Source: Burkholderiales bacterium
GTDB taxonomy: Bacteria > Pseudomonadota > Gammaproteobacteria > Burkholderiales > Casimicrobiaceae
DNA length: 64,000 bases
Assembly: GCA_020853025.1 (NCBI GenBank)
Contig: JADYZP010000040.1
Span: 1 to 64,000 of the forward strand
Reading direction: 5' to 3'
Positions 44,324-55,886 of this stretch are shown in pieces (position 1 is the first letter of the stretch; the number at the start of each line of letters is the position of its first letter). The notes under the pieces are model-generated. The model was not told the DNA's origin and made no database searches. It saw only the letters and a program-made list of their open reading frames with translations. The translations under genes and the position numbers were made by a program.

Positions 44324-45205
44324 TCAGCCAGCACTCCGCCGCATCCCGGCGACTGCGAGGATTGCAAGCGCTGCGCCGATCAGCAGCATGCCGAGCAACT
44401 CGGTTGTCCGTGGCATTTCACCGAGCAGTATCCAGGCCAGGAGCACGCCGATCGCGGGCACGGCGAGCGAACCCATGCCGGCAACACCCGCCGGAAGCGC
44501 ATCCAGCACGTACAACCACATGAGCCAGGCGAGTCCCGTACCGGCGATGGCAACGTAGACGACTATGAGGATCAGCGGCATGCCGACAACCATCGGCTTC
44601 TCCGGCACCACCAGCGCGACAACCGCCAGAATGATCGCGCCCAGAAGCATCTGCCAAGCGGTTAGCGAAAGCAGATCGACTTGCACGGTGTTGCGCAATT
44701 TCTTGGCAACGATGGCGCTGGCTGCCCACGCCAGGCCGGAGCCGATGGCGAGCAGCTCGCTCGTCATGGTCCCTTGCAGCGTCGATGGGTCCAGTATGCA
44801 AAGCAGGCCCGCTGCGGCGAGGATGACGGCGAGCCACTGCCATCCACGAATGCGCTCGCGCAAAAGCGGCCAGGCCAGCAGCAACAACCAGAACGGCATC
44901 GTGTACGCCAGCACGGCCGTCCGCCCGGCCTCGCTGCCGACCAGCGCCCATTGGCTCAAGCCGTGGAAGGCGGCGGTCTGCAGCAAGCCAAGCAACAGCG
45001 TCGGCCCCGGCGCCACCAGCCGCAGCGATTGCCTGCGCCAGAGCATCACCGCAAACAAGAACAGCGCGCCAAACACGACGCGCAACGCCGCGAATGCAAA
45101 CGGCCCCACGTAGTGCGTGGCCTCTTTCATGAGCACCCAGTTGTAGCCCCAGACGGTCGACAGCACCGCCAACACGACGAGAGCGCGCCAGGTGGCTATG
45201 GTCAC
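44324..45205 (-). CDS. EamA/DMT-family exporter
   Basis: The 293 residues have ten helices in two EamA repeats: LSTVWGYNWVLMKEATHYVGP in the first; LLAIGSGLAWAASAIVAKKL opening the second. Members export amino acids or small metabolites. The start is the GTG at 45205, because the ATG far upstream (45466) adds an unrelated leader. It starts 10 bases after the FmdE-domain gene, so the two are one transcript. Confidence 0.82.
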   Translation of the reverse strand: MTIATWRALVVLAVLSTVWGYNWVLMKEATHYVGPFAFAALRVVFGALFLFAVMLWRRQSLRLVAPGPTLLLGLLQTAAFHGLSQWALVGSEAGRTAVLAYTMPFWLLLLAWPLLRERIRGWQWLAVILAAAGLLCILDPSTLQGTMTSELLAIGSGLAWAASAIVAKKLRNTVQVDLLSLTAWQMLLGAIILAVVALVVPEKPMVVGMPLILIVVYVAIAGTGLAWLMWLYVLDALPAGVAGMGSLAVPAIGVLLAWILLGEMPRTTELLGMLLIGAALAILAVAGMRRSAG

Positions 45206-45215
45206 GCAACGGCTT

Positions 45216-45863
45216 TCAGGATCGGCGGATCGCGGTGTCGGCGGCAGTCGGGGGACCGAGGTGCGCAACGACAATGACTTCCGGATCGTCGGCGTGATCG
45301 ACGAGCAGCGCTTCGACCCGACCCTGCCACAGCGACTGGAAGAGCTTCGCCTCGTCGTCGCTGGCGGCGCCGGTGATGCAGCGGTGCAGAAGCGGGAACA
45401 TCCGAGCATCGGCAGGAACGTGGTCGAGACGGGCAGATACCGTGACGGTGGCGCCGGTATCGGCACGCGTAAATCGCAGCTGCCCGGGAATGTCGACCCC
45501 GAAGTACAGCAGGTTGCGCCGGTCGAAGCGTCCGCCGATGCCTTTAAAGCCGGTGTCCTGCGTTGCGCCGGTGAGCAGGCTCACGACGTTGGCGATCACC
45601 CCTGTTACGCCTTCAACCCGATCTTCGCGCAATTCGACCCGGATACCGCCGCGTTCGGGTAGCGTGTCCGGATAGAGTGAGCGCAATGCGGCGCGGGTCA
45701 TCAGGTAGGCGGACGCAACGGTCGGGCAGGAATGACCCGCGAGCTTCACCACGTCAGTGTAGCCGTACTCGATGATGCCGCCGTCGGCCGCACCCAGGAA
45801 CGCGGCCAGCGGGTCGCGGACCGCAAGCCGCGGTGCGGCATCGAAAAACTCCGGTAACTGCAT
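45216..45863 (-). CDS. FmdE-domain protein
   Basis: In this 215-residue protein, the core (about 25-130) carries KLAGHSCPTVASAYLMTRAA, the His-x2-Cys metal or catalytic motif of FmdE-type domains, followed by GGIRVELREDRVEGVTGVI and FKGIGGRFDRRNLLYFG. FmdE was named from formylmethanofuran dehydrogenase operons, but no other C1-transfer gene is here. AAGGAG precedes the ATG at 45863. It is co-transcribed with the EamA exporter and diverges from a cupin gene. The biochemical role is unknown. Confidence 0.7.
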   Translation of the reverse strand: MQLPEFFDAAPRLAVRDPLAAFLGAADGGIIEYGYTDVVKLAGHSCPTVASAYLMTRAALRSLYPDTLPERGGIRVELREDRVEGVTGVIANVVSLLTGATQDTGFKGIGGRFDRRNLLYFGVDIPGQLRFTRADTGATVTVSARLDHVPADARMFPLLHRCITGAASDDEAKLFQSLWQGRVEALLVDHADDPEVIVVAHLGPPTAADTAIRRS

Positions 45864-46163
45864 CGCTGATTCTCCTTCGCATGAGGGGTATTGCCAAATG
45901 ATCGCCCGGAGCCGGGACAGTGCTTGATTACTGGGCTTTGAGCAACCACTTCCACCGCATGGCGGCCCCGACCCTTGCCTCCCCGCCGCGATGGTTGGTT
46001 GTGTGTCGAAGCCGGAGACGCGCGCGCGGCATGCGAAGATGAATGCGGGCATTCTCGCCGGGACATCGATTCGTGGCTTCTTGCCAGAAATTCGAACCGA
46101 CGTGGAATACGGAGCGCAGAATCCGGGAAATCAACCACGGCATTCGACAAGAAGGGACTCATC

Positions 46164-46496
46164 ATGGCGATTCAACACGCGGCACCTGGCGATCTGATCG
46201 ATATCCGGCCCCTTGGCACCCACTTGCGCCAAACGGACTCCGCAACGCTCATCAGAACGGATCATCTCGAAGTCTTCCGCTATGTGCTACCCGCCGGCAA
46301 GGTGGTTCAGGAGCACACCGCGGCCGGATTGATGATCGTTCAATGTCTGGAGGGTGCCGTGGAATTCGAGGCCAAAGGCCGGGTGCAGGAGCTTATCGCG
46401 GGCCGCATGCTGTACCTGGCCGACCAGGAACCGCACGCGTTGAAAGCACTCGAAGATTCGTCGCTGCTCGTGACCCTATTGCTGCACCGCGCGTGA
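46164..46496 (+). CDS. Single-domain cupin protein
   Basis: This 110-residue RmlC-like barrel has LPAGKVVQEHTAAGLMIVQCLEGAVEFEAKG as cupin motif 1 and GRMLYLADQEPHALKALEDS as motif 2. Motif 1 keeps a Glu-His and motif 2 a His, so a metal may be bound by fewer ligands than usual. The ATG at 46164 has AAGGG upstream. It diverges from the FmdE-domain gene across 300 bases that show no further gene. Confidence 0.82.
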   Translation: MAIQHAAPGDLIDIRPLGTHLRQTDSATLIRTDHLEVFRYVLPAGKVVQEHTAAGLMIVQCLEGAVEFEAKGRVQELIAGRMLYLADQEPHALKALEDSSLLVTLLLHRA

Positions 46497-46641
46497 CCCG
46501 GCATCGGGACTGAAGGCCGAGGCGGGCACAGCGAGTCGGCGTCCAGCAATGGCCGACGGCTGACGCTGCACCGCGGCGCGGCGCTAACCGCCGGGCCACA
46601 TGAACACGCGACCTCGCAGTCTTGAAACCCCTGCTTGCGGA

Positions 46642-46902
46642 TCAGCGCTTGGCGAAATCGATCACGACGCCTTCGGGCCCACGCTGCTTGTAGGCAATGG
46701 ATACGGATTCGCCGTAGCGCGTCTGCAGCTGGTCGAGCAGCGGCAAGGGATCGTGATCGTTGACGAAACGCATCGTCTCGCCCGTACGCAACGCGTCGAG
46801 CGCACCGAAGATCGCCGCGTGCCGGAAACGCTTGGCAATTCCGCGTGCATCGAACGGGTAGATCTGGTCGGGTGAGAGGTGGACGTGGGCGTGCTGATTC
46901 AT
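46642..46902 (-). CDS. DUF2249 protein of the nitric-oxide module
   Basis: The 86 residues match DUF2249: DARGIAKRFRHAAIFGALDALRTGETMRFVNDHDPLPLLDQL, ending GPEGVVIDFAKR. It has the TusA-like two-layer fold expected of the family and is often coded beside NsrR, NnrS and denitrification genes. The ATG is at 46902. It diverges from nsrR; the shared spacer holds a candidate NsrR site. Confidence 0.8.
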   Translation of the reverse strand: MNQHAHVHLSPDQIYPFDARGIAKRFRHAAIFGALDALRTGETMRFVNDHDPLPLLDQLQTRYGESVSIAYKQRGPEGVVIDFAKR

Positions 46903-47036
46903 TCGGAGGTCCTCGGTGGGTGGAAAGTCGGGATTCGCGAGTGGGCCGGAAGGCACCGGAACACGGCGACGACGGAAAAGCGGCAGTTCGCTATGTGGAG
47001 ACGAGCAACAGCGCCTGTGTTGTCGGCACGATGGAT

Positions 47037-47059
47037 AAGATATATAGTGCGTACACCTT
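47037..47059. promoter_or_regulatory. Candidate NsrR operator between DUF2249 and nsrR
   Basis: An imperfect 11-1-11 inverted repeat, AAGATATATAG-T-GCGTACACCTT, follows the spacing of NsrR sites (consensus half AAGATGCATTT). The outer AAG/CTT positions match and the middle is AT-rich. It lies 56 bases before the nsrR start in the divergent spacer. Confidence 0.4.
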
Positions 47060-47114
47060 AATCCTAGCATCGTCGGCCCGGTAAAACAATACGTTACATA
47101 CACGTTAGGAATCC

Positions 47115-47621
47115 ATGCGTCTGACGACCTTCTCCGACTACACGCTGCGCGTGCTGATGTACTTGGCACTCGACCGTACGCGACTTGCCACCATCCCAGA
47201 AATCGCCGCCGCCTACGACATCTCGCAGAATCACCTGATGAAGGTGGTTCATCAACTCGCGCGCGCGGGCGTCATCGAGTCGGTGCGCGGCCGGGGAGGT
47301 GGTCTCCGGCTCGCACGTGCACCGGAGGCGATCCGGATCGGGGAGGTCGTGCGTGCGGCCGAGGGAACGGCTCCGATTGTCGAGTGCCTTTCCGACGATC
47401 CGCATGCCTGCACGATCGCGGGTACGTGCAGACTTACCCACGTGCTCGTCGACGCGTTCGATGCGCTGTACGAGTCTCTCGACCGCTACACGCTGGCCGA
47501 CCTGACCAGGCAGCGCAGGGCACTGGCGTCGATACTCGTGACCGGTCCGCCGCAGAAGGCGACGGCCACCGCGAACAGGCGAGCAGCAGCGCACGTCCGC
47601 CGCGGCAGGGCCGGCGTATAG
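47115..47621 (+). CDS. nsrR: Rrf2-family nitric-oxide sensor NsrR
   Basis: The 168 residues include a winged helix (MRLTTFSDYTLRVLMYLAL, ISQNHLMKVVHQLARAG, RGRGGGLRLA). Cysteines C91, C99 and C105 (VECL...HACTIAGTC) are placed to bind the NO-sensitive iron-sulfur cluster, as in E. coli NsrR (C91/C96/C102). It represses until the cluster is nitrosylated. Its neighbours, DUF2249 and NnrS, are typical NsrR targets. Confidence 0.9.
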   Translation: MRLTTFSDYTLRVLMYLALDRTRLATIPEIAAAYDISQNHLMKVVHQLARAGVIESVRGRGGGLRLARAPEAIRIGEVVRAAEGTAPIVECLSDDPHACTIAGTCRLTHVLVDAFDALYESLDRYTLADLTRQRRALASILVTGPPQKATATANRRAAAHVRRGRAGV

Positions 47622-47662
47622 CGTCGCTGCACGATTCCCGCTTTTCCTGGATGGAAACCGCA

Positions 47663-48862
47663 ATGTCAAAACCACGCGCAATCGAGGAATCGGCTTCCAA
47701 GTCCGATTTCTACCCTGACGGGTTCGCGCTCTGGGCTTTGGGCTTTCGGCCCTTTTATCTGCTGGCGAGCATCTTCGCCGCGGTCTCGATCCTGATCTGG
47801 GTCGCGCAGTACGTGGGACTTCTGCCCGCCGCCTATGTTCGCAGCCCGCTCTGGCACGGGCACGAAATGCTGTTTGGCTATGCGCTCGCCGTGATCACCG
47901 GATTCCTTTTCACCGCGGGTCGCAACTGGAGCGGACAGCCAACGCCGACGGGCGCCACGCTGGCCGCGTTCGCGCTGCTCTGGATCGCCGGACGGGTGCT
48001 GATGCTGACGCCCTTCGCGATCGCCGCCGCAGTGGTGAACGCCGCGTTCCCTTTGGCCGCCGCGGTTGCGCTGGTCATCCCCTTTGCGAAAAGCAGAAAT
48101 CGCCGCAATTACTTCTTCGTCGCGCTGTTCGTCCTTCTCGGCGCGGCCGTATTGGCGATGCACCTTTCCTGGCTGGGTGTGCTGGCGTGGCCCGAACGGG
48201 CCAGCCTGCAGGTCGGCCTCGACGTCGTCCTGTTCATCATTGCGGTGATGGGCGGACGCGTCATTCCGATGTTCACCAACAACGGCGTCCCCGGGGCCCA
48301 GGCGATTCGCCGTCCACTGGTCGAAAAGTTGGCGTTGGGAAGCGTTCTGGCGCTGCTCGGCGCGGACGTGCTTCAGGCGCCGGCAGATGTGATTGCCGTT
48401 ATCGCGCTGGTCGCGGCACTCGCGCACGCCGCTCGACTCTATCTGTGGCAACCCTGGCGAACGTTCGGAACTCCGATCGTATGGGTACTGCACGCGGCCT
48501 ACGCCTGGATCGTCGTCTATCTCGTCCTGCGCGCGTTGGCGGTTTTCGGGCTGGTCGCGGAGCCGCTCGCCGTGCATGCGCTGACCATCGGCGTCATCGG
48601 CGGCATGACCATCGGCATGATGACGCGCACCGCGCGCGGCCACACCGGACGCCCGCTGATCACCGATGGCTACGAGGTGGCGTGTTACGTCCTCGTTCAG
48701 TGCGCCGCGGTCACTCGGGTCTTCGGCGCCATGATCCTGCCGCATGCCTATCTGGCGACCGTCATCGGCTCGGCGATTTGCTGGGCAGCGGCGTTCGCGC
48801 TCTACGCGATTCGCTACTGGCCGATCCTGTCGCGAGCAAGGCTCGACGGCAAGCCGGGGTAG
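47663..48862 (+). CDS. nnrS: NnrS family membrane protein
   Basis: The 399 residues have about twelve hydrophobic helices. GFRPFYLLASIFA, PLWHGHEMLFGYALAVITGFLFTAGRNWSG and MTIGMMTRTARGHTGRPL hold the conserved His residues of NnrS, a haem- and copper-containing protein protecting against NO and nitrosative stress. It follows nsrR by 41 bases on the same strand. The ATG at 47663 is taken; an ATG at 47651 would add four residues. Confidence 0.9.
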   Translation: MSKPRAIEESASKSDFYPDGFALWALGFRPFYLLASIFAAVSILIWVAQYVGLLPAAYVRSPLWHGHEMLFGYALAVITGFLFTAGRNWSGQPTPTGATLAAFALLWIAGRVLMLTPFAIAAAVVNAAFPLAAAVALVIPFAKSRNRRNYFFVALFVLLGAAVLAMHLSWLGVLAWPERASLQVGLDVVLFIIAVMGGRVIPMFTNNGVPGAQAIRRPLVEKLALGSVLALLGADVLQAPADVIAVIALVAALAHAARLYLWQPWRTFGTPIVWVLHAAYAWIVVYLVLRALAVFGLVAEPLAVHALTIGVIGGMTIGMMTRTARGHTGRPLITDGYEVACYVLVQCAAVTRVFGAMILPHAYLATVIGSAICWAAAFALYAIRYWPILSRARLDGKPG

Positions 48863-48881
48863 GCGCAGCTGGCCGTGAGTC

Positions 48882-49439
48882 TCAGCGCGGTCGCATACCG
48901 CGTCGTTGGCGCATGGCCTCACCGATCCGGCTCAGCACACTCGACTCCAACAGCCGTGCCGCCATCGGCAGGAGTTCCTGCTCTTCGCGCGCGATGTGTC
49001 GTTGGTACTGGTCGACAAACAGATCGATTTCGTCTTGCGGGGGAGCGACCGCGTCGCCGGCTTCGATCCCGGCCAGCCAAGCCTTTAGCGTCTGCCAACG
49101 CAGCTCCATCTCGCGATGCTCCCGTGTCAGCGAGTCGACGAGCTGCCGTATGCAGACCGGATCGGAACCGGCCATCGATTCGATCAGCGCCGGAAACAGA
49201 TCCTGCTCCTCGTCCTGGTGGTGATAACGCCCGGAACCATCGAAATAGCGAATGACGTTATGGGCGGCCGTTTGCGCGGCTTCATCGGCCCAGGGCGCTG
49301 CACCGTGGGCTGCGAGTCGCTGCAGCGTCGAACATTGCGCAAGCATGCGCACGTGGCAATCGGCGAGCACTTCGAGCGGCGCGTCGAAACCCGGCACTGG
49401 CGCAGACGATCCAGAGGTGGCGGTCTTGGGCGGCATCAT
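48882..49439 (-). CDS. Hemerythrin-like di-iron protein
   Basis: About 185 residues form a four-helix bundle with hemerythrin-type ligands: ADCHVRML (H), YFDGSGRYHHQDEEQDLFPAL (HH..E..E), LTREHREME (H) and RHIAREEQELLPMAARLLE (H..E). Such proteins (YtfE-like) handle O2 or NO and repair iron-sulfur centres. It converges with nnrS, completing an NO-stress module. The start is uncertain: ATGs at 49439 and 49478 and a TTG at 49499 all fit. Confidence 0.85.
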   Translation of the reverse strand: MMPPKTATSGSSAPVPGFDAPLEVLADCHVRMLAQCSTLQRLAAHGAAPWADEAAQTAAHNVIRYFDGSGRYHHQDEEQDLFPALIESMAGSDPVCIRQLVDSLTREHREMELRWQTLKAWLAGIEAGDAVAPPQDEIDLFVDQYQRHIAREEQELLPMAARLLESSVLSRIGEAMRQRRGMRPR

Positions 49440-49804
49440 CGAGACAACATAGTACGACGCGCTCTGCAAGGCAACCATCGGACTAGCATCGGGCGGCAAG
49501 CGGCGGACGACGATGAGTCTCGACGTACGAGGATCACCCGCTGCGTCGAAGGCGGCCGGCGAGCGTTATCCTCGACAATGGCAGTGCATCTGCTTCCCGT
49601 GCGCACGCGATGGCGTCGCCGCTGCGCTCGCTCGGGGTCATGTTCGTAGCCCTAGCGGTAATCTCCTGCGTTCCCGCGGTCGCTGTTGCTGCCGCGGCTT
49701 CCGGGCTACAGCGGCGGATCCGTTCTCTATAGAATGCAGGCAGGTGCGCCGCGGGTACTTTGGCTTGCGCAGCATTGCACGACGTGCATCAAGGAGAGAA
49801 ATTG
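49440..49804. other. Upstream region of aroD without a gene
   Basis: No convincing gene is seen in 365 bases; the open plus-strand frame is Arg/Ser-rich and unlike any family. TATAGAAT at 49728-49735 may be the -10 of the aroD promoter, and AAGGAGAG just before 49805 is its ribosome-binding site. Confidence 0.4.
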
Positions 49805-50584
49805 ATGAAGCGGGAGAAAGTCATCCGTGTGCGAGGACGACAGTTCGGCGGCGACACCCCGGTGATCTGCACACCGTTGGTCGGACCTACGCGCGACGTT
49901 GTCCTGGGCGAAGCAGCGAGTGTCCTGGCCAAGGTGCCCGACGTCATCGAATGGCGTGTCGACTTTTTCGAGCGTATCGGCGACACGGCCGCGGTACTCG
50001 AAGTCGCCGGATCGCTGCGAGCGGCGGTGGGCGATACGCCGATCATCTTTACTCGACGTTCGGCCAAGGAAGGCGGAACGCGCATCGCGCCGAGCGAAGC
50101 CGACGTCCTGCGGCTCTACGACGCCGTGGGCGCTAGCGGACTTGTCGACTTCCTGGATTTCGAGATGGGTAACGATCCCGAGCACGTGCGCAGCGTCGTG
50201 GAAACCGCACACGCGCAGCAGATGCGCGTCATTCTTTCGTACCACAATTTCGGCTATACGCCTGGCGTCGAATTCCTTGTCGGGCGCTTTCAGGAGGCCG
50301 AGCGGCTGGGTGCGGATGTCGCCAAGGTGGCGGCGATGCCGCGGGATCGCTCCGACGTGCTCACGCTGCTCGCCGCAACGGCGAGCGCCGACAGCAAGTC
50401 GGGCATCCCGCTGATCAGCATGTCGATGGGGCCGCTGGGATCGGTCACACGGATGATCGGCGGCGTCTTCGGTTCAACGCTGAGTTTCGCGGTCGGCGAA
50501 TCCAGTTCGGCGCCCGGGCAGATGCCGATTGCCGATCTTCGGACCGTCTACGAGGTGATCCGTCGCGCGCGGGGCGAGGCCTGA
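49805..50584 (+). CDS. aroD: Type I 3-dehydroquinate dehydratase
   Basis: The 259 residues catalyse step three of the shikimate pathway. H147 (LSYHNF) and Schiff-base K174 (DVAKVAAMP) align with H143 and K170 of E. coli AroD. IEWRVDFF and ISMSMGPLGSVTRM are further conserved segments. A strong AAGGAGAG precedes the ATG at 49805. It stands alone, with no other aro gene near. Many betaproteobacteria use the type II enzyme (AroQ), so this may be a second or catabolic enzyme. Confidence 0.92.
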   Translation: MKREKVIRVRGRQFGGDTPVICTPLVGPTRDVVLGEAASVLAKVPDVIEWRVDFFERIGDTAAVLEVAGSLRAAVGDTPIIFTRRSAKEGGTRIAPSEADVLRLYDAVGASGLVDFLDFEMGNDPEHVRSVVETAHAQQMRVILSYHNFGYTPGVEFLVGRFQEAERLGADVAKVAAMPRDRSDVLTLLAATASADSKSGIPLISMSMGPLGSVTRMIGGVFGSTLSFAVGESSSAPGQMPIADLRTVYEVIRRARGEA

Positions 50585-50790
50585 GATCGCTACCGGCGCC
50601 TGTCTCCTTCGCCGCCGCTCGGGACATCGACCCGTGACGTCGTTCCGAACCGATATTGAGCCAGAGCGCGCTGTGGTGCACGACCTTCAGGCGCACACCG
50701 AACTCGGCGCGTGCGTGAACTGCGCCGATCCTGCATCATCACCAGCCCTTCGGCTTGGCCGCACCCTTGCCGCGGCCGTCAACGGGGCCA

Positions 50791-51783
50791 TCAGGCCGAA
50801 ACCGACTCGCTCCAGCGGGCGAGGTCGACCTCGTTCTCGAGCGGCTCGCCGCGGCGAAAGCGCTCGATGTTGTCGAACAACGCGCGCAGCTTGGTCGTCA
50901 TCGCGTCACGAGTTCCCGAAGAGATGTGCGGTGTCAGCACGACGTCTGTGCGCGCGAAGAGCGCGGGAGACGAAGGCGGCTCCTGCTCGAAGACATCGAG
51001 CGCGGCGCCGGCGAGATGACCGCTGTCCAGCGCGCGGATCAGCGCGGCTTCGTCGACGAGCCCGCCCCTGGCTGTATTGACGAGGTACGCACCGCGCTTC
51101 ATGCGGACAAGTGCGGTGGCGTCGATCAGGTGCCGCGTCGCCGGAGTCAGCGGCGCGTGCAGGCTGACGATGTCGGACTGCGCCAGCACACGATCGAACG
51201 GCGCAGCGACGACGCCGAGCGCCGCTGCGCGCTTAGGCGGCAGCGCCACGGCGGTATCGTGATACACGCCGCGGGTGCCGAAGGCCAACAGGCGTGCAGC
51301 CACCGCTTGGGCGATCCTTCCCATTCCCACGTAGCCGACGGTCAGTCCCTTCAACTCGCGGGATACGAGCCGCAGCGCATTGTTGTGAAAGCGGCCTTCG
51401 CGCAACTCCCGATCGGCAAACGGCAGGCGTTTCAGTATCGCCAGCATCAACAGGATCGTGTGCTCGGCCACGCCGTCGGTCGTGCCGGAAGGTGTCAGCG
51501 CGAGCCGGACCTTGCGCGCCGCCAGCGCGGGAAGATCGATCGTGTCCTGGAAGCCCACGCCTTGATGGTGGACGAGCTGCAGCGCCTTCGCCGCGTCGAT
51601 CATCGGCCGCGTGAAACGCCGCGTGGCGACGATCACGATCTTCGCCGACGCGAGCTTGGCGATGCGCTCGTCGTCGTCGTCGTGCTCCAGCGTCACCAGC
51701 TCGCAGGTGGCTGGCATGGCGGCGCGGATCATCGCGTAGACTTCGGGCGTCGCATGCGGCAGGTAGAAAATCTCGGTCGTCAT
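50791..51783 (-). CDS. D-2-hydroxyacid dehydrogenase family protein
   Basis: The 330 residues show the NAD-binding motif VGYVGMGRIAQAVAARLLAFG, the HAPLTPATRHLI segment, catalytic Arg in YLVNTARGGLVDE and the terminal His in LTPHISSGT. It reduces a 2-keto acid or oxidises a D-hydroxy acid. The ATG at 51783 is taken; the upstream extension is not conserved. Intergenic 50585-50790 and 51784-52061 show no gene. Confidence 0.88.
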   Translation of the reverse strand: MTTEIFYLPHATPEVYAMIRAAMPATCELVTLEHDDDDERIAKLASAKIVIVATRRFTRPMIDAAKALQLVHHQGVGFQDTIDLPALAARKVRLALTPSGTTDGVAEHTILLMLAILKRLPFADRELREGRFHNNALRLVSRELKGLTVGYVGMGRIAQAVAARLLAFGTRGVYHDTAVALPPKRAAALGVVAAPFDRVLAQSDIVSLHAPLTPATRHLIDATALVRMKRGAYLVNTARGGLVDEAALIRALDSGHLAGAALDVFEQEPPSSPALFARTDVVLTPHISSGTRDAMTTKLRALFDNIERFRRGEPLENEVDLARWSESVSA

Positions 51784-52061
51784 CACGTTAATCCGCGATC
51801 GCCCACGGCTGCTTGTCGAGGTGGCCGGCGAGCCATTCCGCACCGCGAAAACGTGCGATGAGTGAAGGAGGCGGTCGCGTGAGCTTGCGTCGCAGCGTGC
51901 GTGTGGTCATAAAAGGGCCCCTTGGCAGGTTGTGAAGATTGCCCAATGTTGAAGCAATCGCCAACAATTATCGCCTCGAGCCGAAGTCACCGAGATCGTG
52001 GATAATCTTCGACCACGGCCCGGAAGTCACCGGCAACCACCGTGAGAGGTCGCAGCCCGAC

Positions 52062-54130
<2,069 letters not shown>

Positions 54131-54144
<14 letters not shown>

Positions 54145-54898
54145 ACTCTTCGATCGTCTCGCCGGTCGGCGTGCCGTCCGCGGCAAACGAACGCTCGACA
54201 AAGCGCGCGTGTCCGCGCCGGCCGATCGTGAACACCGTCGAGCAGCGCGTGCCGTAGCGCTCGCTGACGATGAACGGCGACGACAGCAGCCGTTCCCACT
54301 CGCGCGTCACCCCGGTATTGGGCAGCGCATCGTCGGGCGCCGGCGTGCGGTCGGCGAGCGCGGCGAACAGCGGCGCCGCGTCGGCGTCGCCGCGCGCAGC
54401 CCAGGAACGCAAGCGATCGACGGTGCGCACGAGCTTCGGCCACGGCGTGTCGAGCAGCGCGTTGGACAGTCCATGGATGCCCGAGGACAGGCGGCGTTCG
54501 CCGGCGCTGCGGTTCGACATCCACACCGCCGCCTGGGCATCGCCGGCGATCAGGTTGAAGCCGTTGTAGCGCCGGGGATCGGTGATGCCGTAGAGCGGCA
54601 TCCCGGGTGCCGCGGCGTCGTTCAACGCCGCTGGCACCAGTTCGCCGCGCGAGATGGCGGCGGGGTCGTTGCCAAGGCCGTCGCGAACGTTGGTCAGCAG
54701 CGCCCAGCGGCCGTCGCGACGCACGCCCAGCCACGTGCCGCCGGCCGCGAGGTCGCGTCCGGCAAGCACACCGACAAACGGTGGCTCGCGGCCCCACGCC
54801 GCCGGCGCCGCGCCGCGCGCGTGGTATTCGTCGCGATTGGCGGCGACGACCAGCGCGTATTCGGGATGCGCATCGAGGGCGACGACGGCGAGACACAT
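54131..54898 (-). CDS. NRDE-family (TANGO2-like) protein
   Basis: The 255 residues start with MCLAVVALDAHPEYALVVAANRDEYHARGA, the Cys2 and NRDE signature of this Ntn-hydrolase-like family. FVGVLAGRDLAAGGTWLGV and GLSNALLDTPWPKLVR are also conserved. Eukaryotic TANGO2 has been linked to haem trafficking; the bacterial role is open. The start is the ATG at 54898, which puts Cys at position 2. It lies four bases after the ygfZ stop on the same strand. Confidence 0.87.
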
Positions 54899-54902
54899 GG
54901 CG

Positions 54903-55886
54903 TCAGGAGAGCTTCGGCCGCTTCGGCGCGACCGGCGCCGGCACGTCGTAGGGAAGCGGCCAGCGCGTGAGCACGGGGCCGTCGATCGTGGACAGATGCA
55001 GTTGCGCGTCGTCCAGCGCGGCCCACTGCACGACGGCGAGCAGGTCGCTGCCGCCGTCGGGGGAGCTCGCCGCGTTGACCACGGTGCCGCAGGACTGCGC
55101 GCCATAGGTCGCCGAGAAAAGCGGTGTCGCCGGCGCGGGCGGCGCGCAGTCGACGTGAAAGGCGAACAGCCGCTCCTTCAGACGGCCGAGGTACTGCATG
55201 CGGGCGACGATTTCCTGCCCCGGATAGCAACCTTTGTGAAAATTGATGCCGCCGACCAGGTCCCAGTTCGCGGTCTGCGGCACGAACAGATCGGCCGTCG
55301 CCTGCGTGATCAGCGGCACGCCGGTGCGGATCGCCCGCCAGTTCCATGCTTCGGTGGAGTCGGCGGCTGCGTGCGCGACGAGGCGGTTCCAGACGTCATC
55401 GGCTAGCACCTCCGGCGCGTGGACGAGGTAACGGCCGTCCGGTGTGGCGACGATCAGGCATTCGCCAGAGGCGACGGTACCCTGCGCCGATTCGACCGCC
55501 GCGTCGAGCGCCGCGTGGATCGTCTCGCGCGCGTTCGGGCCGGCCACGCCGAAGCGGCGGCCCGATGGCGTCAGGTCGCTCACCGTGACCCGTGCGCGAA
55601 GCACGTACATCGATATCCGCTTGCGCAGCATTGCGGCGATGTCGGCAGCAACGAAGGCAACGAAGGCCTCCGGTCCCCGGCGCCAGAGCAGGAGGCTGCC
55701 GAGCATTCGCCCCTTGGGCGAGTTGTAGCTGGACAGGGCAACGGTGCCCGGCGCCATGCCGGTGACGTCCGACGACAGCTGGCTGTGCAGGAAGGCGGCG
55801 GCGTCGGGTCCGTCGAAGCCGATGAGGCCGATATCGGGTATCGGCGCGACGATGGTGGATGAAGATGTCGTGGCGATAGGGGTCAT
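54903..55886 (-). CDS. ygfZ: Folate-binding iron-sulfur-cluster assembly protein YgfZ
   Basis: The 327 residues show the GcvT-like fold and the family signature KGCYPGQEIVARMQYLGRLK, whose Cys is essential in E. coli YgfZ. LIGFDGPDAAAFLHSQLSSDV is the N-terminal match. It supports folate-dependent maintenance of 4Fe-4S proteins such as MiaB and aconitase. The ATG is at 55886. It diverges from the rpsB operon. Confidence 0.92.
   Translation of the reverse strand: MTPIATTSSSTIVAPIPDIGLIGFDGPDAAAFLHSQLSSDVTGMAPGTVALSSYNSPKGRMLGSLLLWRRGPEAFVAFVAADIAAMLRKRISMYVLRARVTVSDLTPSGRRFGVAGPNARETIHAALDAAVESAQGTVASGECLIVATPDGRYLVHAPEVLADDVWNRLVAHAAADSTEAWNWRAIRTGVPLITQATADLFVPQTANWDLVGGINFHKGCYPGQEIVARMQYLGRLKERLFAFHVDCAPPAPATPLFSATYGAQSCGTVVNAASSPDGGSDLLAVVQWAALDDAQLHLSTIDGPVLTRWPLPYDVPAPVAPKRPKLS

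Noticed and set aside
49513-50136. A 207-codon plus-strand frame overlapping the aroD start
   Set aside because: Arg/Ser-rich, overlaps the well-supported aroD in another frame and matches nothing.
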